Shown here in pieces: positions 11,585 to 23,115 of a DNA stretch of 64,000 nt. A program made the position numbers and the translations under genes. The notes under the pieces are model-generated. The model worked only from the letters and a program-made list of their open reading frames with translations. It was not told where the DNA came from and made no database searches. Each line of letters starts with the position of its first letter. Within the stretch, counting starts at the first letter, position 1. The stretch is taken from assembly GCA_003508835.1 (NCBI GenBank), contig PUFA01000116.1, forward strand, positions 496,001-560,000. The letters run 5' to 3'. This DNA comes from Eonycteris spelaea. Lineage: Eukaryota; Chordata; Mammalia; Chiroptera; Pteropodidae.

Positions 11585-12585
11585 AAAATTCAATCAAAAA
11601 ATGGGCAGAGGAACTGAACACACACTTTTCCAAAGACATACACATGGCCAACAGGTACATGAAAATGCCATCACTAATCATCGGGGAGATGCAGATAAAA
11701 ACCACAAGAGAGGGTCACCTCGCCTGGTGGGATGGCTGTTATCAAAAAGACAAGACGTAATGAGTGTCAAGAGGGTGTGGAGAAAAGGGAACCCCATTGG
11801 TGGGATTGTACGTCAGCGCAGCCACTGCAATGTTTGTGGAAAACAGCATGGAAGCGCCTCACAAAATTAGAAACGGAACTACCATCTGCGCCAACAATTC
11901 CATTTCTGGGTGTTAGAAGAAAACGAAATCACTATCTCAAAAAGACACCTGTGCTCCCACTGCCACTGCAGCATTGTTTACAGCAGCAGAGACATGGAAA
12001 TTGCCTACGTGCCCACGGGCAGATGAGTGGATAAAGAAGGGGCGGCATCTGTTCACACGCCGGAATATTACACAGCCATTAAAAGAAGGGAAGCCTGTCA
12101 TTGGCAACAACACGCACGAAACTCGAGGACATTATTGCTATGGGAAATAAGTCAGAGAACCGCAAATATACCATGTGATCCACTTACATGTGGAATCTTT
12201 CAAAAAAAGGCAAACTCATAGATGCAGAGAACAGATTCGTGGTTGAGAGGCGGAGGCAGAGGCGGGGGTTTGGGGTGAGGAGAGTGGGTGAAATGGGCGA
12301 AAGTCAAAAGCTCAGACTTCCGGGTATGTCCTGGGATGTCATGTACACCATGGAAACTGTGGTTGACAGTGGTATGTTGTGTATTTAAAGTTTGCTGGGA
12401 GAGACGGCCTTAACCGTTCTCGTCGTGAGCAAAAAACTTTGTGACTGTGAGGTGATGGATGTCGTCTAAACTTATTGTGGCGATCATGTCACAATATATA
12501 CGTACATCAAATCATTATGTGGCGCTCCTACAAAAAATGCAATGTCATATGTTGATTGTGTCTGAATTTTAAAAAGATTTTAAAT
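11585..12585 (+). mobile_element. L1 LINE 3' end (ORF2 C-terminus plus 3' UTR), inactive
   Basis: Three plus-strand frames in succession show the L1 ORF2 C-terminus: a piece with [12 protein letters not shown] text at about 11600-11700, then '[18 protein letters not shown]' with 'LWKTAWKRLTKLETELPS' (11732-11900), then a PEYYTAIKRREA-like block (about 12060) and 'WEISQRTANI'. The order is correct but frameshifts and stops separate the pieces. The 3' UTR-like 'cttattgtggcgatcatgtc' and 'catcaaatcattatgt' follow at 12466-12520. This is a 5'-truncated, dead insertion of about 1 kb. Confidence 0.85.
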
Positions 12586-15500
12586 TTCAGTCACCTCTGG
12601 GTATACTTTGAACCGTTGTCTATCTAATTTCGGGAATTAAGGCGTGTGTTGATTCTTCTCAAATTAAAATCCAATGTAAAATACATTGCAAGTAGTCCTG
12701 GAAACTATTTTTCCATGAAATAATATTGCAATGGGTTATTATGCCTTTTGTAAACAAATCACATTTATAAAATTGAAATAGGTTTTCGATCAAAATGAAG
12801 GTTGGAATGAAATGTGAAGCATGTAACATTTTGCGTCTACACAGGGAAGGCTGAGATTGGCTGACAGATCCGGTGTCTTCTGGAGGAAAATGCTGGTCCA
12901 GAGCTTGGGCGCTGGGTAGGCCCAGGTAAGCAGCCAGGTGTTCACCCCCTAAGACTTTCCCAGGTAAGCCCAGGAGGCCTCTGCAATGCTGGGGTTCTGG
13001 AACCAGCTACACAGGCGTTAAGGTGTTCGAAGAGACTAGTGCAGGTGTGGATGTGAAACCCTATTCATTGTGAGTTTGGTGATGTTTAGAAAGGCATCTT
13101 CCCTGCGCTCACCGGGACTGCGCTCACCGGGACGCACTTTCTTTTCTGATGCGTTCAGTGGCTTAGAAGACTGGGGCTTGTGTTTTCAACATGCGTCATG
13201 AATAAGACTGCAGCTCCCGTATGTGCCACATTGTTTTGCCAACCAGCACCCAGGCGTCTGAGCTCTGCAGTGACCAGTGTCAAGCTCTGCTGGGGATACG
13301 AGCAGGACAGTGTCCGAATTACCTGTTCAGTCTTCACATTCGTAGAGTTTTCAAGCCCTGAACGCAGTGTGCAGGAACCATGTGATGTCTTCTGAAAACT
13401 GAACCACCTCCATGTTCTTTTCCCAGCTCCCTTTTGCCTGACGGGAGACTACTTAATCTAGCTTATTCTAAATTAGTGCCTTCCTGGTTTTTCTTGATGA
13501 GTTCAGACCTCCACCATCACTTCTCTGACATCCTCCCCAGGGCACAGGGACACCTGGCAGCCTTCCCAGGCCAGGCGCTCAGGCACCCCGGGAGAGTCCT
13601 GTGGCCCTTTCTTCCTCGCTCAGGCTCCAGGCTTCCAGACAGGAAGCAGAGAGCCTCCTCTCTTCACCCCCGGATTTGCCTGGAGAGTCACTGTCTTTCC
13701 CTTAGAACCCAGTGGGTGGTGAGCAGGACCCCCCAACCCCCACAGACACACACAGACCCTGTCTCACCCCCACCCTTCCTCCCATGAGGAAGGGGGATCT
13801 CTAACGCAGGTTGGGGGGCTGGGGGAGAAGACGAGTTAGTGCAGCTGCCCGTGGAGTCACAGAGTTCCGGGTCTCTGCGTCTCCTGCTGGTCTTGGGCGC
13901 AAACCCGTGCATCTTCGGTCTGGCCAGCTGGTTGGGCACAAGCAGGTCCTGAAGCTACTTTTGCGTAGTTGCAATGAAATGGTTGGGCCCCTGAGCCTCA
14001 GTGTTCTCTTTTCCTCCCATTCAGATGTCCCCACATCGGAGTTTTCTGTCTCGAATCTTAGCTTTCAGCATCTATCGGTCTGTGCACTAATGGGGCCTCA
14101 GACTTGTAGGCCTGGGAAGCCAACCTGCCATAAGGGGATCCCTTCAGAAAGGGATCTCGGGAAGAGGCCCATCAGGAAAGGACTGGAACACACCTCGGGC
14201 AGCTCTTCAGTCATCGTTTCCCTTGAAATCAGTGTCTTCTTTTCCTTCAGCAGCCCCAGCCCTGGGTCCTCGCTCTCTAGTGCCCAAATGGATGAGACAG
14301 TTCCCAGCACCCGGCCCGGCCCTGGCCTCCACCCTCACGCTCGGCCCCCACCTCCTTCATGCCCCAGGGCACAGACCTTCTCCTATTCCTCCTTCTCTGT
14401 GTTCTCTGGATCTTGTTTCCTTGCTCTCTGCTTGGCAGATCAGCTCAGACCAGCAAAACAGTGTCGCTGAGCTGGAAGGGTTTGGGATGGAAGAACAGAC
14501 GAGCCCCCGAGCCGCAAGCTTCCTGCAGGATGGGCTGTGGGAGCTGCCGCTCTGAAAGTCAGCTGCTTCTGGGGTCGAAGAGAAGCACATCCTGGGAAAT
14601 GCGTGGCCAGCTCCGTGGCCTTGGCAGAATTTGAGACCCTGCGAACTAGGAGGCGTTGATCCTGTAACCGCGGAAGCAGGATCGGTACCCAGTATAATCG
14701 GGGCCAAATTCTGTTCAAGTTCTCTATCCTCAGTAGGAGAAAAGCAGCAACTTGATATCTGAGTCATACATTTTGACACTTAAAACAGAATGCTTAAAGT
14801 TATCCAAGAGGATGGTTGATTTTTAAGCATAATTGTGATAGAATTCATTGGAAGTGCTTAGATCAGTGGCACCCCAAGCCCCTGAGGACCCTGTTACAGT
14901 GCAGTTATGACACAGTGGGTGTGGGCAGGACGGGGGTGGGGAGCCGAGATGCTGCATTTCGAACATGTTGCTGAAGGGCCTGGATGCGGCGGGTTCGCGG
15001 GTCACTCAGCAGCAGCTGGACTGCGGGCTGCAGCAGAGGAGAGGGCTGCCCTGGGCCGGTGCCGAAGGGGCCGGGACCCAGGCGCTTTGGGCTCTGGGTG
15101 AGCTCTCCCTTCCGGTCCTTTCCGCAGGCCCCGTCTGCTCGCCGCCCGTGGTGGTGGCCGTGGCCGCTGCGCGACCCGGCCTTCTCTTCTGGAGCCGCCA
15201 ATGCTGTTTGGATTACAAGAAGGGGAAGCCAGCTCTGGCTCACTCGCGGGGGTGTGTGGAAACGTCACAGAATCGAAGAGCTGACCAATCAGTCTTAGGA
15301 CAGGTGGACTCAGGACGATCAGGGGACTGAGTGGCAGAAGCTCTGGGACCGCCCCAGTACATCCCGTGAGGCGCCCGACTTCTCCGTGACTGCAAGTTTC
15401 AGGTTTGGGTCAGGTGTTTTTACCTTTACAGCTCTCAGCATAAGTCAGTTAAATTTGTGTCTGCCTTTCCTTTCTTTGTCCCTTATAAAGCTGTCCTTGA

Positions 15501-15849
15501 TCATTTTAACTCGTGTTTACGTATATAGAATTTTGTATGTCTGTGTACGGGAAAGAGAGATGGTATGAAATGTTACAATATGATCAAAAAATCCCTTGTG
15601 TATCAAACAGGGCATTTAAAATATACTCTTGCACTGCTTGGTCTAGATATATTTTGGATCTATAACTAAAAATGCTCTTTATGGCCATGAGCCATCTTTT
15701 TATTTTTTTAGGAAATAAACATGAAAAAAATAAACACTATAAATTTTCAAAGGGCAGTTCTGACATACTTTCTTCATAATCACAAGGGTTATGTTTCTAA
15801 AAACGTCACAATAGAGGAATTTATGATTGGGGCCATAAAACAATGAATA

Positions 15850-16040
15850 AGACAACAGACTCCCCTTTTCTGTTTACTGTGTAACTTTGGGCAATTAATT
15901 TTTTCTGAAGCTCAGTGTGTCTCCTGCAACCGAGAGATAATCAAGATAATCAAGCTTCGTTCTCGGAAGTTGGTTTTGATGATTAAATGAAATTTAGGTA
16001 AAGTTCTTTTGACTGCTTTCAAAAGTTAACTATTTCTAGC
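15850..16040 (+). mobile_element. MIR SINE fragment
   Basis: The core-SINE signature is visible: 'ctgtgtaactttgggcaatt', then a 'ctgaagctcagtgt' block, and a 'ttgatgattaaatgaaattt' block in the correct order and spacing for MIR. It is an old, inert tRNA-derived SINE. Confidence 0.6.
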
Positions 16041-16799
16041 GTTATCACTGTTATGGAATTTGAGACCCTGTGAGAACTAAGGGCAGGCGAGAAATATAAA
16101 AGCACTTAGTTATAGTCATTAAAACGTAATGATGAAGACAGAACGAGGAAAGACATCAAGGGTGTTTTATATATCTTAAAATAGTAATGATGAGTATAGT
16201 TTGGTGCATTTCCATTTTCCATCCTTTGCTCACCATCAGCTTCAGGACTTCTTCTGTGTTTCCCCAGAGGGTTTGTGAATTTGTTTTGCCTTATTGCAGC
16301 TGATACGCCACTCTCAGAGCCGGGTTTCTTGAGTCTGGTTCTCCCCAAATGTTTAAAGTGTTTGAGATTCTGAGAGACCATGGCATCCCATCTCCTAGAT
16401 TCTACCCTACGTTCTGCTTTTTTCCCAGAGACAGAATAACTTGGGTGGTTAAAATGGAAAAGGCTTGGGTAGCCCGTGTCGCTCTGCTCCCAGCTCTGCC
16501 CCGACTCCCTGTTTGATGCCCAAGGGTACCCAGTCACAGCTGCGGCCCCCGCCCAGGGAGCCTGGCACCGGGTGCTCCCCACCCTCCTCCCCGGCACAGC
16601 ACCGTAGCCCACTTCTAGTGTGGGTGCATATGGTTTGGTATCTATGCCAAGGATGCTTTTTTTTTTAATACCCTGTGCTAAACTCTGAATCCTCGCCACT
16701 GTTTTGTATCTACTAGTTTGTGCTTCTTCATCTCTTTCCAAGGATGCTTTTTTTTTTTTTGTAAAAAGATTATATTTCTGCCTCCCTGACAGCTGATTC

Positions 16800-16885
16800 A
16801 TGTGGGTTCTTCTTCCTCTTCCTTCTTCCTTTTCCCTTCCCCCTCCTTCCTCCTCCTCTTCTTCTTCCTTCTTCTCTTTAAATAA
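16800..16885 (+). repeat. Polypyrimidine tract (CTT/CCT-rich), mirror-like
   Basis: About 80 bases are almost pure C/T (TTCTTCCT, CTTCCTTTTCCC, CCTCCTCTTCTTCTTCC), equivalent to a purine run on the minus strand. Such tracts can form intramolecular triplex (H-DNA). It explains the Glu-rich translation on the minus strand. Confidence 0.85.
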
Positions 16886-17299
16886 TATTTCTTTTTCCAA
16901 ATAATCACAACAAAGATGAGGGGCCACTCCTGGAAGCTGGAGCTGATGTCTCAGATGCTGAAGGAACACCTAGAATATCATGCAGCGATACTCAAACTGG
17001 GAAGAGACTCCTGCACTTTTTTTGCCCTGCAAAGCCCAGGTTAATCGATTTAAAAATTTTTGATGGAATCAAGTCCTGTGCTTCTTGGCAGAAAGGAACA
17101 GAATTTGATGGAGAGAAACAGGAAGTGAAAAAAGCCAAGAACCTGAAAGGAAGTAAAGTAACGAAACAGGCTTTTATCTCATGGTCTTTCATCCTACTTT
17201 TAACTAAAGAAATGGACTCTAACTGTATGGGACATGGAGGGAATAAATAAAGCCAGCGTTCATTTTTGGGGTGATCGTGCCCTCCTTGGCAACCCGCAT

Positions 17300-17305
17300 T
17301 TTATT
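17300..17305 (-). terminator. Candidate polyadenylation signal AATAAA of the CCT8-like locus
   Basis: TTTATT on the plus strand reads AATAAA on the minus strand, 22 bases past the TAA stop of the CCT8-like reading frame. It may be the relic or active polyadenylation signal of that transcript. Confidence 0.4.
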
Positions 17306-17326
17306 GAAGATGTTGCTGCTTGTTTA

Positions 17327-18977
17327 TTAAAGGACTTTTTTTTCCCCCACAGGAGACAGGCGTTTCTTTGCCTTCTTAGGATTCAGATTCAGGTCTGGCT
17401 GAGGCGTGGGACTTTTCTTGGCCACCACAATTTCGTCTATCGTCACGAGCTGTAGTGCCACATCAGCTACGGCTCGAATTCCTTGGGCTTTGGCTAGCAG
17501 GGTGTCCCACACCCCTTCCTGGTCCACGTTTATGATCCCTTCGACTCCCACGCCTGCGAGGAAGTGGCCGGCTTGGTGAGCGGCGCTCACCTCCGCCATC
17601 ACGTTGGCGACTGCTAAGCCCGCATTCTCCGCCAGCGTCGCAGGAACTGACCGCAGGGCTTGGGCAAACGCCAGGAGTGCAAGCCCGTCAGGCGCCTGCA
17701 ATTGGCTCCTTTATCAGCGAGCATTTTCGCCAGAGCCATCTCCGTGGCGCCGGCTCCAGGAAGCAGTCTGGGGTCCTGACATAGCTGGCAGTAGGCGTCA
17801 ATGCCGTGGTAGGCGGCCTGCACTGTGCCCCGCAGCCCCGCGGGCGTGGCCCCCCTGAGGACCAAGGTGAGGGCCGGGGTGCCCGGGCTCTCCCATTCGA
17901 ACACCACAGCCGGCGCCTCCCCCAGGTCCTGTGTGTAGACCTTCCCGCACCTCCCCAGCTCCAGCGGCGCAACCAGGTGAGGCATCGGGGGCGTGTCCAG
18001 CACCTCGCTCAGGTACAGCAGCTCCCGCCGGGACTTCACCTGGATCACCATGACGCCGTAGTGGTCTGCGTGCGCCAGGGCGCGCTCCTCGACCTCGCCC
18101 CACACCACCGCCACGTTCAGGTCCGCCGCCGCCAGCTGCGCCACCTGCTTCTCCACCAGCTGCTCGCTGCCCTTCTGGAACGAGGCGAGGTCCAGCGGGC
18201 TGGAGAGGCATGCGGTCGCCGGCGCCTTTGGGCTGGCGGGACCGAAGGTGCAGGCGAAGAGAGCCACCCTGGCGCCGCTCGGCACAGCGGTCACTTGGCC
18301 GCAAGGCTTCGCGGCCAGGACCAGCCCGGGCAGCAGGCGCGAGTCCCGCGCGTGGCCGCCGCGCAGCGCGCACACGCCCACGCGCTCGGGCCGGAAGCTA
18401 CCGTCCGGCTCCCGGGCCTCCCAGCACGCGTGCGCCACCAGCCTGGCCAGGTAGTCCGCGTGCGACAGGGCGTGGGTGTTCATCGCCGAGCGGAGGGCCC
18501 AGGACGGGTCCTCCAGCGGCCCCAGCGCCCGGAACGCCAGCGCCGGCAGCAGGGCCAGGGCCTCGGCGGCGGCCGTGGCGTAGGCCGCCCGCAGCTGCGC
18601 GCGGGGCAGGCCGGCCAGCAGCAGGCGCTCGGCCTGCGCCAGCAGCGCCTCGGCCAGCAGCACCACGAAGGCCACGCCGTCGCCGCTGCGCTCGGCCTGG
18701 CCGAGGGCCGCGTCACGCAGGAGCCGGGCGGCGGGGTGCTCCAGCTCCAGGGCGCCGAGGATGGCTGCGGCGTACCCCGTGAGCACGGTGTCGCCCTGGC
18801 GGTCACCAGGAGTTTCTGGCGCCCGTAGGGACCGTAGCAGGGCCGGACGACTCTGGCTAGGGCCTGGGCTGCGGCCAGGCCGCCGAGCAGCCGCTGCTCC
18901 CCGGCTCCGCGCTGGCCGTCCGCGCCGGGCCACAGCCGCTGCGGCAGCCCCTGTGCCGAAGGAGCTCTGCTGTCCAT
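17327..18977 (-). pseudogene. CCT8L1P: CCT8-like (TCP-1 theta-like) intronless retrogene, two frameshifts; probable CCT8L1P ortholog
   Basis: The minus strand from ATG 18977-18975 to TAA 17329-17327 encodes a chaperonin-subunit-like protein of the CCT8L family (retrocopy of CCT8, TRiC theta). The N-terminal frame reads [16 protein letters not shown] and [18 protein letters not shown] single-base deletion near 18796 shifts to the frame with [33 protein letters not shown], the hinge motif [17 protein letters not shown] and [19 protein letters not shown] second one-base deletion near 17701 shifts to [36 protein letters not shown] and [11 protein letters not shown]. Total length is 1651 nt. Restoring two bases would give 551 codons, close to the 557-aa human CCT8L2 (recalled). 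There are no introns and no in-frame stops within the successive frames. Human CCT8L1P is recalled as lying beside and divergent from KMT2C, as here. Two assembly errors could mimic a pseudogene, but the human neighbour is also regarded as non-functional. Confidence 0.88.
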
Positions 18978-20767
18978 GACTTGTGGAGACACGGGGGCGG
19001 GGGACCCCACTGGGCTGCAGAGACGCCCCAGAAACGGCAGCCGGGCACCCCGACACCGACCCAGGGGTCTCGGTCACCTGGAGAAGTAGGCGCCCGAGTC
19101 TCCGCCGCACGGACGGCCCGCTGCGGGCTCACGCCTGAAACCGCCCCCCAGACTCCCCGCAAAGGAGCCGGAGCAGATCGGACCTCGGTGAAGTCAGAGC
19201 GGCACATGGAACCCGGGCAGGGGATGAGGTCACAGAAGGATGGCAGGAACTGGCGGCGGGGCGAGCTGCGGGCAGGCAGAAGTCAGGTCTGTTTGTCCTG
19301 CAGATGAGGGACACACACATGTGCCGGGCCCTAGACTTTCAGTTAAACTGCGGAGACAGTGACGGGACAGTATGTTTGTTTCCGCCCGTTCCAGAGGGAA
19401 TCAGCGCTGTGTTGCTTTACTCGGTCTCCCAGCACCGTGTCACACCAGCGTGTGGGGCGTCTGTCGGCCTTTGCCCCTTTGGCCACCTTACCCGTCTGTG
19501 CTGTTCATCAGGTTCCTTAAGGTGTTCGTGGGCCTTTTTGCCTTTCAGGTGCAGGTATGCGAGATGGCACGGAGTGCGACAGACAACTCCTCTGATGACA
19601 GCGATGGCACTGAGCGGGCAAAGGCAGGTCCAGACAAGGAAGGGGGAGATGCTGGCAGCCCGCAGACAAATAGAAACGGACACGGGGGTGAAAGGGACCA
19701 GCCTCCCAGTGGTCAGGGAGGCAGAAAAGCAAAGCCCGTGGAGTTGGCCTTGACCGTCACCCACGCCCCTCGGAATGTTAAGTTCCCTCCTCCCTCCTCC
19801 CTCCCTGCTGCCTCCTTTCCTCATGCGAAGTCTGTTGGACTTTCTCAGTCGAGCACCCACTATGTTCAGTGTGATGGGGACTGCAGGTGACAGGCACATA
19901 GAGACTACTGAGAGGTTTGCACCAGATGAAGACCGCTTCCCACAGCTGTCAGGCAGGGCACCGCTCGGAGGTGATGAACATGTCTATCAAGAGCAAGAGA
20001 AAGAGAGCCGTACCATTCATGTTTCACTCAGAAAAACCCTTTTTGCTTTGTTTAATGGCAGATGTCCCTCAGAATAAAACAGAACACCGAGCCCGACGAT
20101 GCAAGTCAGGCGTCACCGTGGTATGGTGAGCATTATTTTAATACTTCCAAGATAAGATGGTAGCGAGAAAAAAAAAAATCACGGTGAAAGTTAAATATAA
20201 TTAAGGCTAGAGAGTAGATAAATCTGGAGGAACCCCCGCCCCTTTTTTAGAAAAAAAACCCATCTGATTGCTTTTGTAAAAATGATAGCTATTCATTATA
20301 AAAGTTAAAAAGAAAAATACAAAGAAAGTAAATGTCATTGCATCCCAGCCAGGGATCATCCTTGTTTACATTTAGAGGAACGTTGTTACTTTACACATAT
20401 GTGGAGTGGTAGGTTGACACAGTTTTACAGAGTTTGCTGGACCATACATATTGTATATGCTACTCTGTAATCATTTTCCCTTCAACATTATCTTGGCTGT
20501 GGACAGCTACTTTTTTTGATCTCTTGATTTTGGAGACTCTGTGAGAAGCAGGTGAGACCCTCCATGCCCGGGCTTCCAAAAGCCAGTAATACTGTTATTG
20601 GTTATAGGTAGAAAAGATGGCCTGCCTGTTTCTTTGGAAAATGGAAATTGTAACGACCAACATAAAACGTAGCAAAGTAGTAAAGCATGCATGTATACAT
20701 TGTTTATAAAGAGTTCCTTTTTTTAAAAAAACACATGCTCCTGTAAAAGGGTCATCTTAGCTATTTT

Positions 20768-20808
20768 CTTACACATAACATTTTCTCACACATAACATTT
20801 TCTCATTT
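20768..20808 (+). repeat. Short tandem duplication, 18-bp period
   Basis: The block CACATAACATTTTCTCA occurs twice in a row with an 18-base period. It is a local slippage duplication with no apparent function. Confidence 0.8.
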
Positions 20809-21885
20809 ATTTCACTTATTCCACAGTTATTTATTGAGCCACTGAATAACAGGGATAAAAGGCGAATCAGGCAGAGCTGCGGCTGTCTCCCCTGGGCTTA
20901 GGGTGGGATTCGGCCCCTAAACTGGGACACAGACAGCTCATTGGGCAGTCATCACAGGCCAGGAGTGCTGTGCTGACGCAGAGCACAGGCGCTCTGGAAG
21001 CTTGTAGGGGGACAGGTAACCACTGTCACGGGGAGAGCGGTGGTCTGGGATGGAAGCGAAGTCTAAAGTGAGAGCTGAAGGGAAAAAAAAAAAGTAGGAA
21101 CTGGCCGGGAGAAAGTGGAGAGGGGTTGGCACAGCTTGGTGAAGTTGAGTTGTCCACCAAAGGAGTTCTGAAGACGAGGTCAAGATGAGGAAGGGAAGCG
21201 GACGACGGACGGAGACTGGAGGGCGGCAGGGGCTCTCCAGGACCTAGGGAGCCACACCAGGAAATTTGGATTTCAGCCTGAAGGGTGATCGATTAGATTC
21301 TGAGGCCCATTTTTATTGCAAGAATATGTAATTTCTGTGGTGAAATTCTCACCTGCTTGACTACACAGCACAGGGGAGAGTGACCATCTGACCATTGTCT
21401 TTGACTCCTGGAGACCGTCAGTTCCATAAAACAGGCCCCACATAGTACATTTTTCACTGAAATATTTTGACCTACCTTTACGAAGATCAAACTAACCAAG
21501 GAACTACTAAATTTCAGTTTCAGTTTTTACTATGTGGACATGGTCATTGTCAAAATCACTTTGATTTTATTTATCCTTTAGATAGATTGATTATATGTAA
21601 AATCAGTATGTAATTGCACACTGCACAGTGCAATAGGTAAGCGCACATTTTTGTGCCTAGAAGAGTTTGCATGCAGTTAAACCATTATATAAAAATCTTA
21701 AACAATATGCAATTTGGTCTGCTAAGATGAGCAGGCATCAGTATAGGCTGTCTGGTACTTACATTGGGTGGACTTTTTGTAAGTTTGTTATTTATTTTTT
21801 AATCAATTAATTTTTTTAATTGAAGAAATGATTTAATTTCCCCCCTCTCTACCTCCCACTTTCCTTCTGGTAGCCATTAGTATAT

Positions 21886-22345
21886 TGGCTTGAATTTTGT
21901 CCCCCCAACATTCATGTTCCTCCTGGGACCTCAGACTGTGGCCTCATCTGGAAATAAGATCACTGCAGATGTCATCACGACAGGGTCACCCCGGAGTAGG
22001 GTGGGTCCTGAATCCCACATGACTGTCCTTACAAGAAGACACATGCAGCAAGCACACGGTGCACGACACACAGGTGCCGAGGGAAGACGGCCAATGAGGG
22101 CGATGCCACGGGCAGAGAGGGGAGCGATGTGCCCACAACCACGGATGCCGAGGCTTGTGGGCAACACCGGAAGCCGAGAGAGGCCCGGGACAGACGTCCT
22201 CAGAGCCCGCCCCAGGAGCAAGCCCTGTGGGCACCGTGACTTTGGGCTTCCAGCTACCAGAGCTGTGAGGGAACACATTTCTGTCAGAGCCCCCCAGCTT
22301 GTGGTAGTTTGGTGTGGCAACCCTAGGAATCTCACACGGGAGTTC
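21886..22345 (+). mobile_element. MLT1-like solitary LTR (ERVL-MaLR)
   Basis: Landmarks in MLT1 order: 'gaattttgtccccccaaca', 'ggacctcagactgtggcct', 'ctggaaataagatcactgca', 'gtagggtgggtcctgaat', 'ctgtccttacaagaagacac', 'ctttgggcttccagctacca', 'agctgtgagggaacaca', 'ccccagcttgtggtagttt' and a terminal 'caaccctaggaatctcac'. It is an old solitary LTR without internal genes and unusually rich in retained CpG. The 161-aa ORF over it is not a gene. Confidence 0.8.
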
Positions 22346-22689
22346 TGTACATCAGAAAGTATGTGTGTGTGTTAGAGACACAGACAGACAGACAGACACT
22401 AAGACTATTTTTAGGAGTGTATGACACTTGCTGGGAGAGTGTTTCCTGTGCCACCCTCCTCTAAACAGACACCTTTCTGCTGACACCCCCACCCCGCCCT
22501 TCTCCCCAAACTCCCGAATGCATTTCTTTTAAACCTATGGTCTTGTATACGATGGATGTAAATATTTAATCTTTCTGTTTGTGCATTTCCCCATGTTTAC
22601 TGTTCCGTTGCCCGCTTGCCCCTTCTGTGTTTAGCTTGTTCAGTGGTGCGAGGCTTACATCCTAGACCCCTGTAGGGCAAGACTCGTTA

Positions 22690-23115
22690 TTTTAAAAGTT
22701 TTTTTTAATTAATTTTTCCATACAATATATAATTGTTTTTAACATTTTATTTTTTTATTTCCCCCTCCTCCCTTCCTCCTCCCTCTGGTACCCGCTAGTC
22801 CATTGTCCACGTCCATGCGTCTCTGTTCGTTTGTCCTGTTCCTTTGTTGCTTTTAGGTTTACATGCACGTATGTGATAGCATGTGGTTTTCAGCCTTTTC
22901 AGTCTGGCTTATTTCGCTTAGCATGATTATCTTGAGGTCCATCCATGTTGTTGCAAATAGCAGTATTTCATCTCTTCTCATGGCTGGTGATATCCCATTG
23001 TATGTATGTGCCACAGCTCCTTTAGCCAATCACCTGTCATAGGACACTTTGGTTGCTTCCATGTCCTGGCCACCGTGAATAATGCTGCTATGAACATCGG
23101 TGTGCAAATAGAGCA
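22690..23115 (-). mobile_element. L1 LINE 3' UTR fragment, antisense
   Basis: The plus strand shows the familiar antisense L1 tail text: 'ttccccctcctcccttcctcc', 'cagtctggcttatttcgctt' followed by 'agcatgat', 'ccatccatgttgttgcaaat', 'catggctggtgatatcccat', and 'gtgaataatgctgctatgaa'. A similar T-rich/pyrimidine-rich piece occurs at about 21785-21885, left of the MLT1 LTR. Boundaries are approximate. Confidence 0.75.

Larger units (their letters stand above)
12586..17326. other. Intergenic; MIR and low-complexity tracts, no gene recognised
   Basis: No coding gene is recognised. A 15-base tandem pair (GCTCACCGGGACTGC type) sits at 13104-13134. Positions 14900-15300 are moderately CpG-rich with ORFs on both strands but no domain. 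The MIR at 15.85 kb and the pyrimidine tract at 16.8 kb are listed separately. The 287-aa minus-strand ORF at 16106-16969 is largely the translation of the pyrimidine tract (Glu-rich) and unique DNA. Confidence 0.5.

Noticed and set aside
16106..16969. 287-aa minus-strand ORF with Glu-rich segment
   Set aside because: The acidic run is the pyrimidine tract read in antisense. The remainder shows no domain and has no coding signature.
17806..18828. 340-aa plus-strand ORF opposite the CCT8-like pseudogene
   Set aside because: It is the antisense shadow of a GC-rich coding sequence. The minus strand explains all the protein-family signal.
21890..22375. 161-aa ORF
   Set aside because: It lies entirely within an MLT1-like LTR, which is non-coding.
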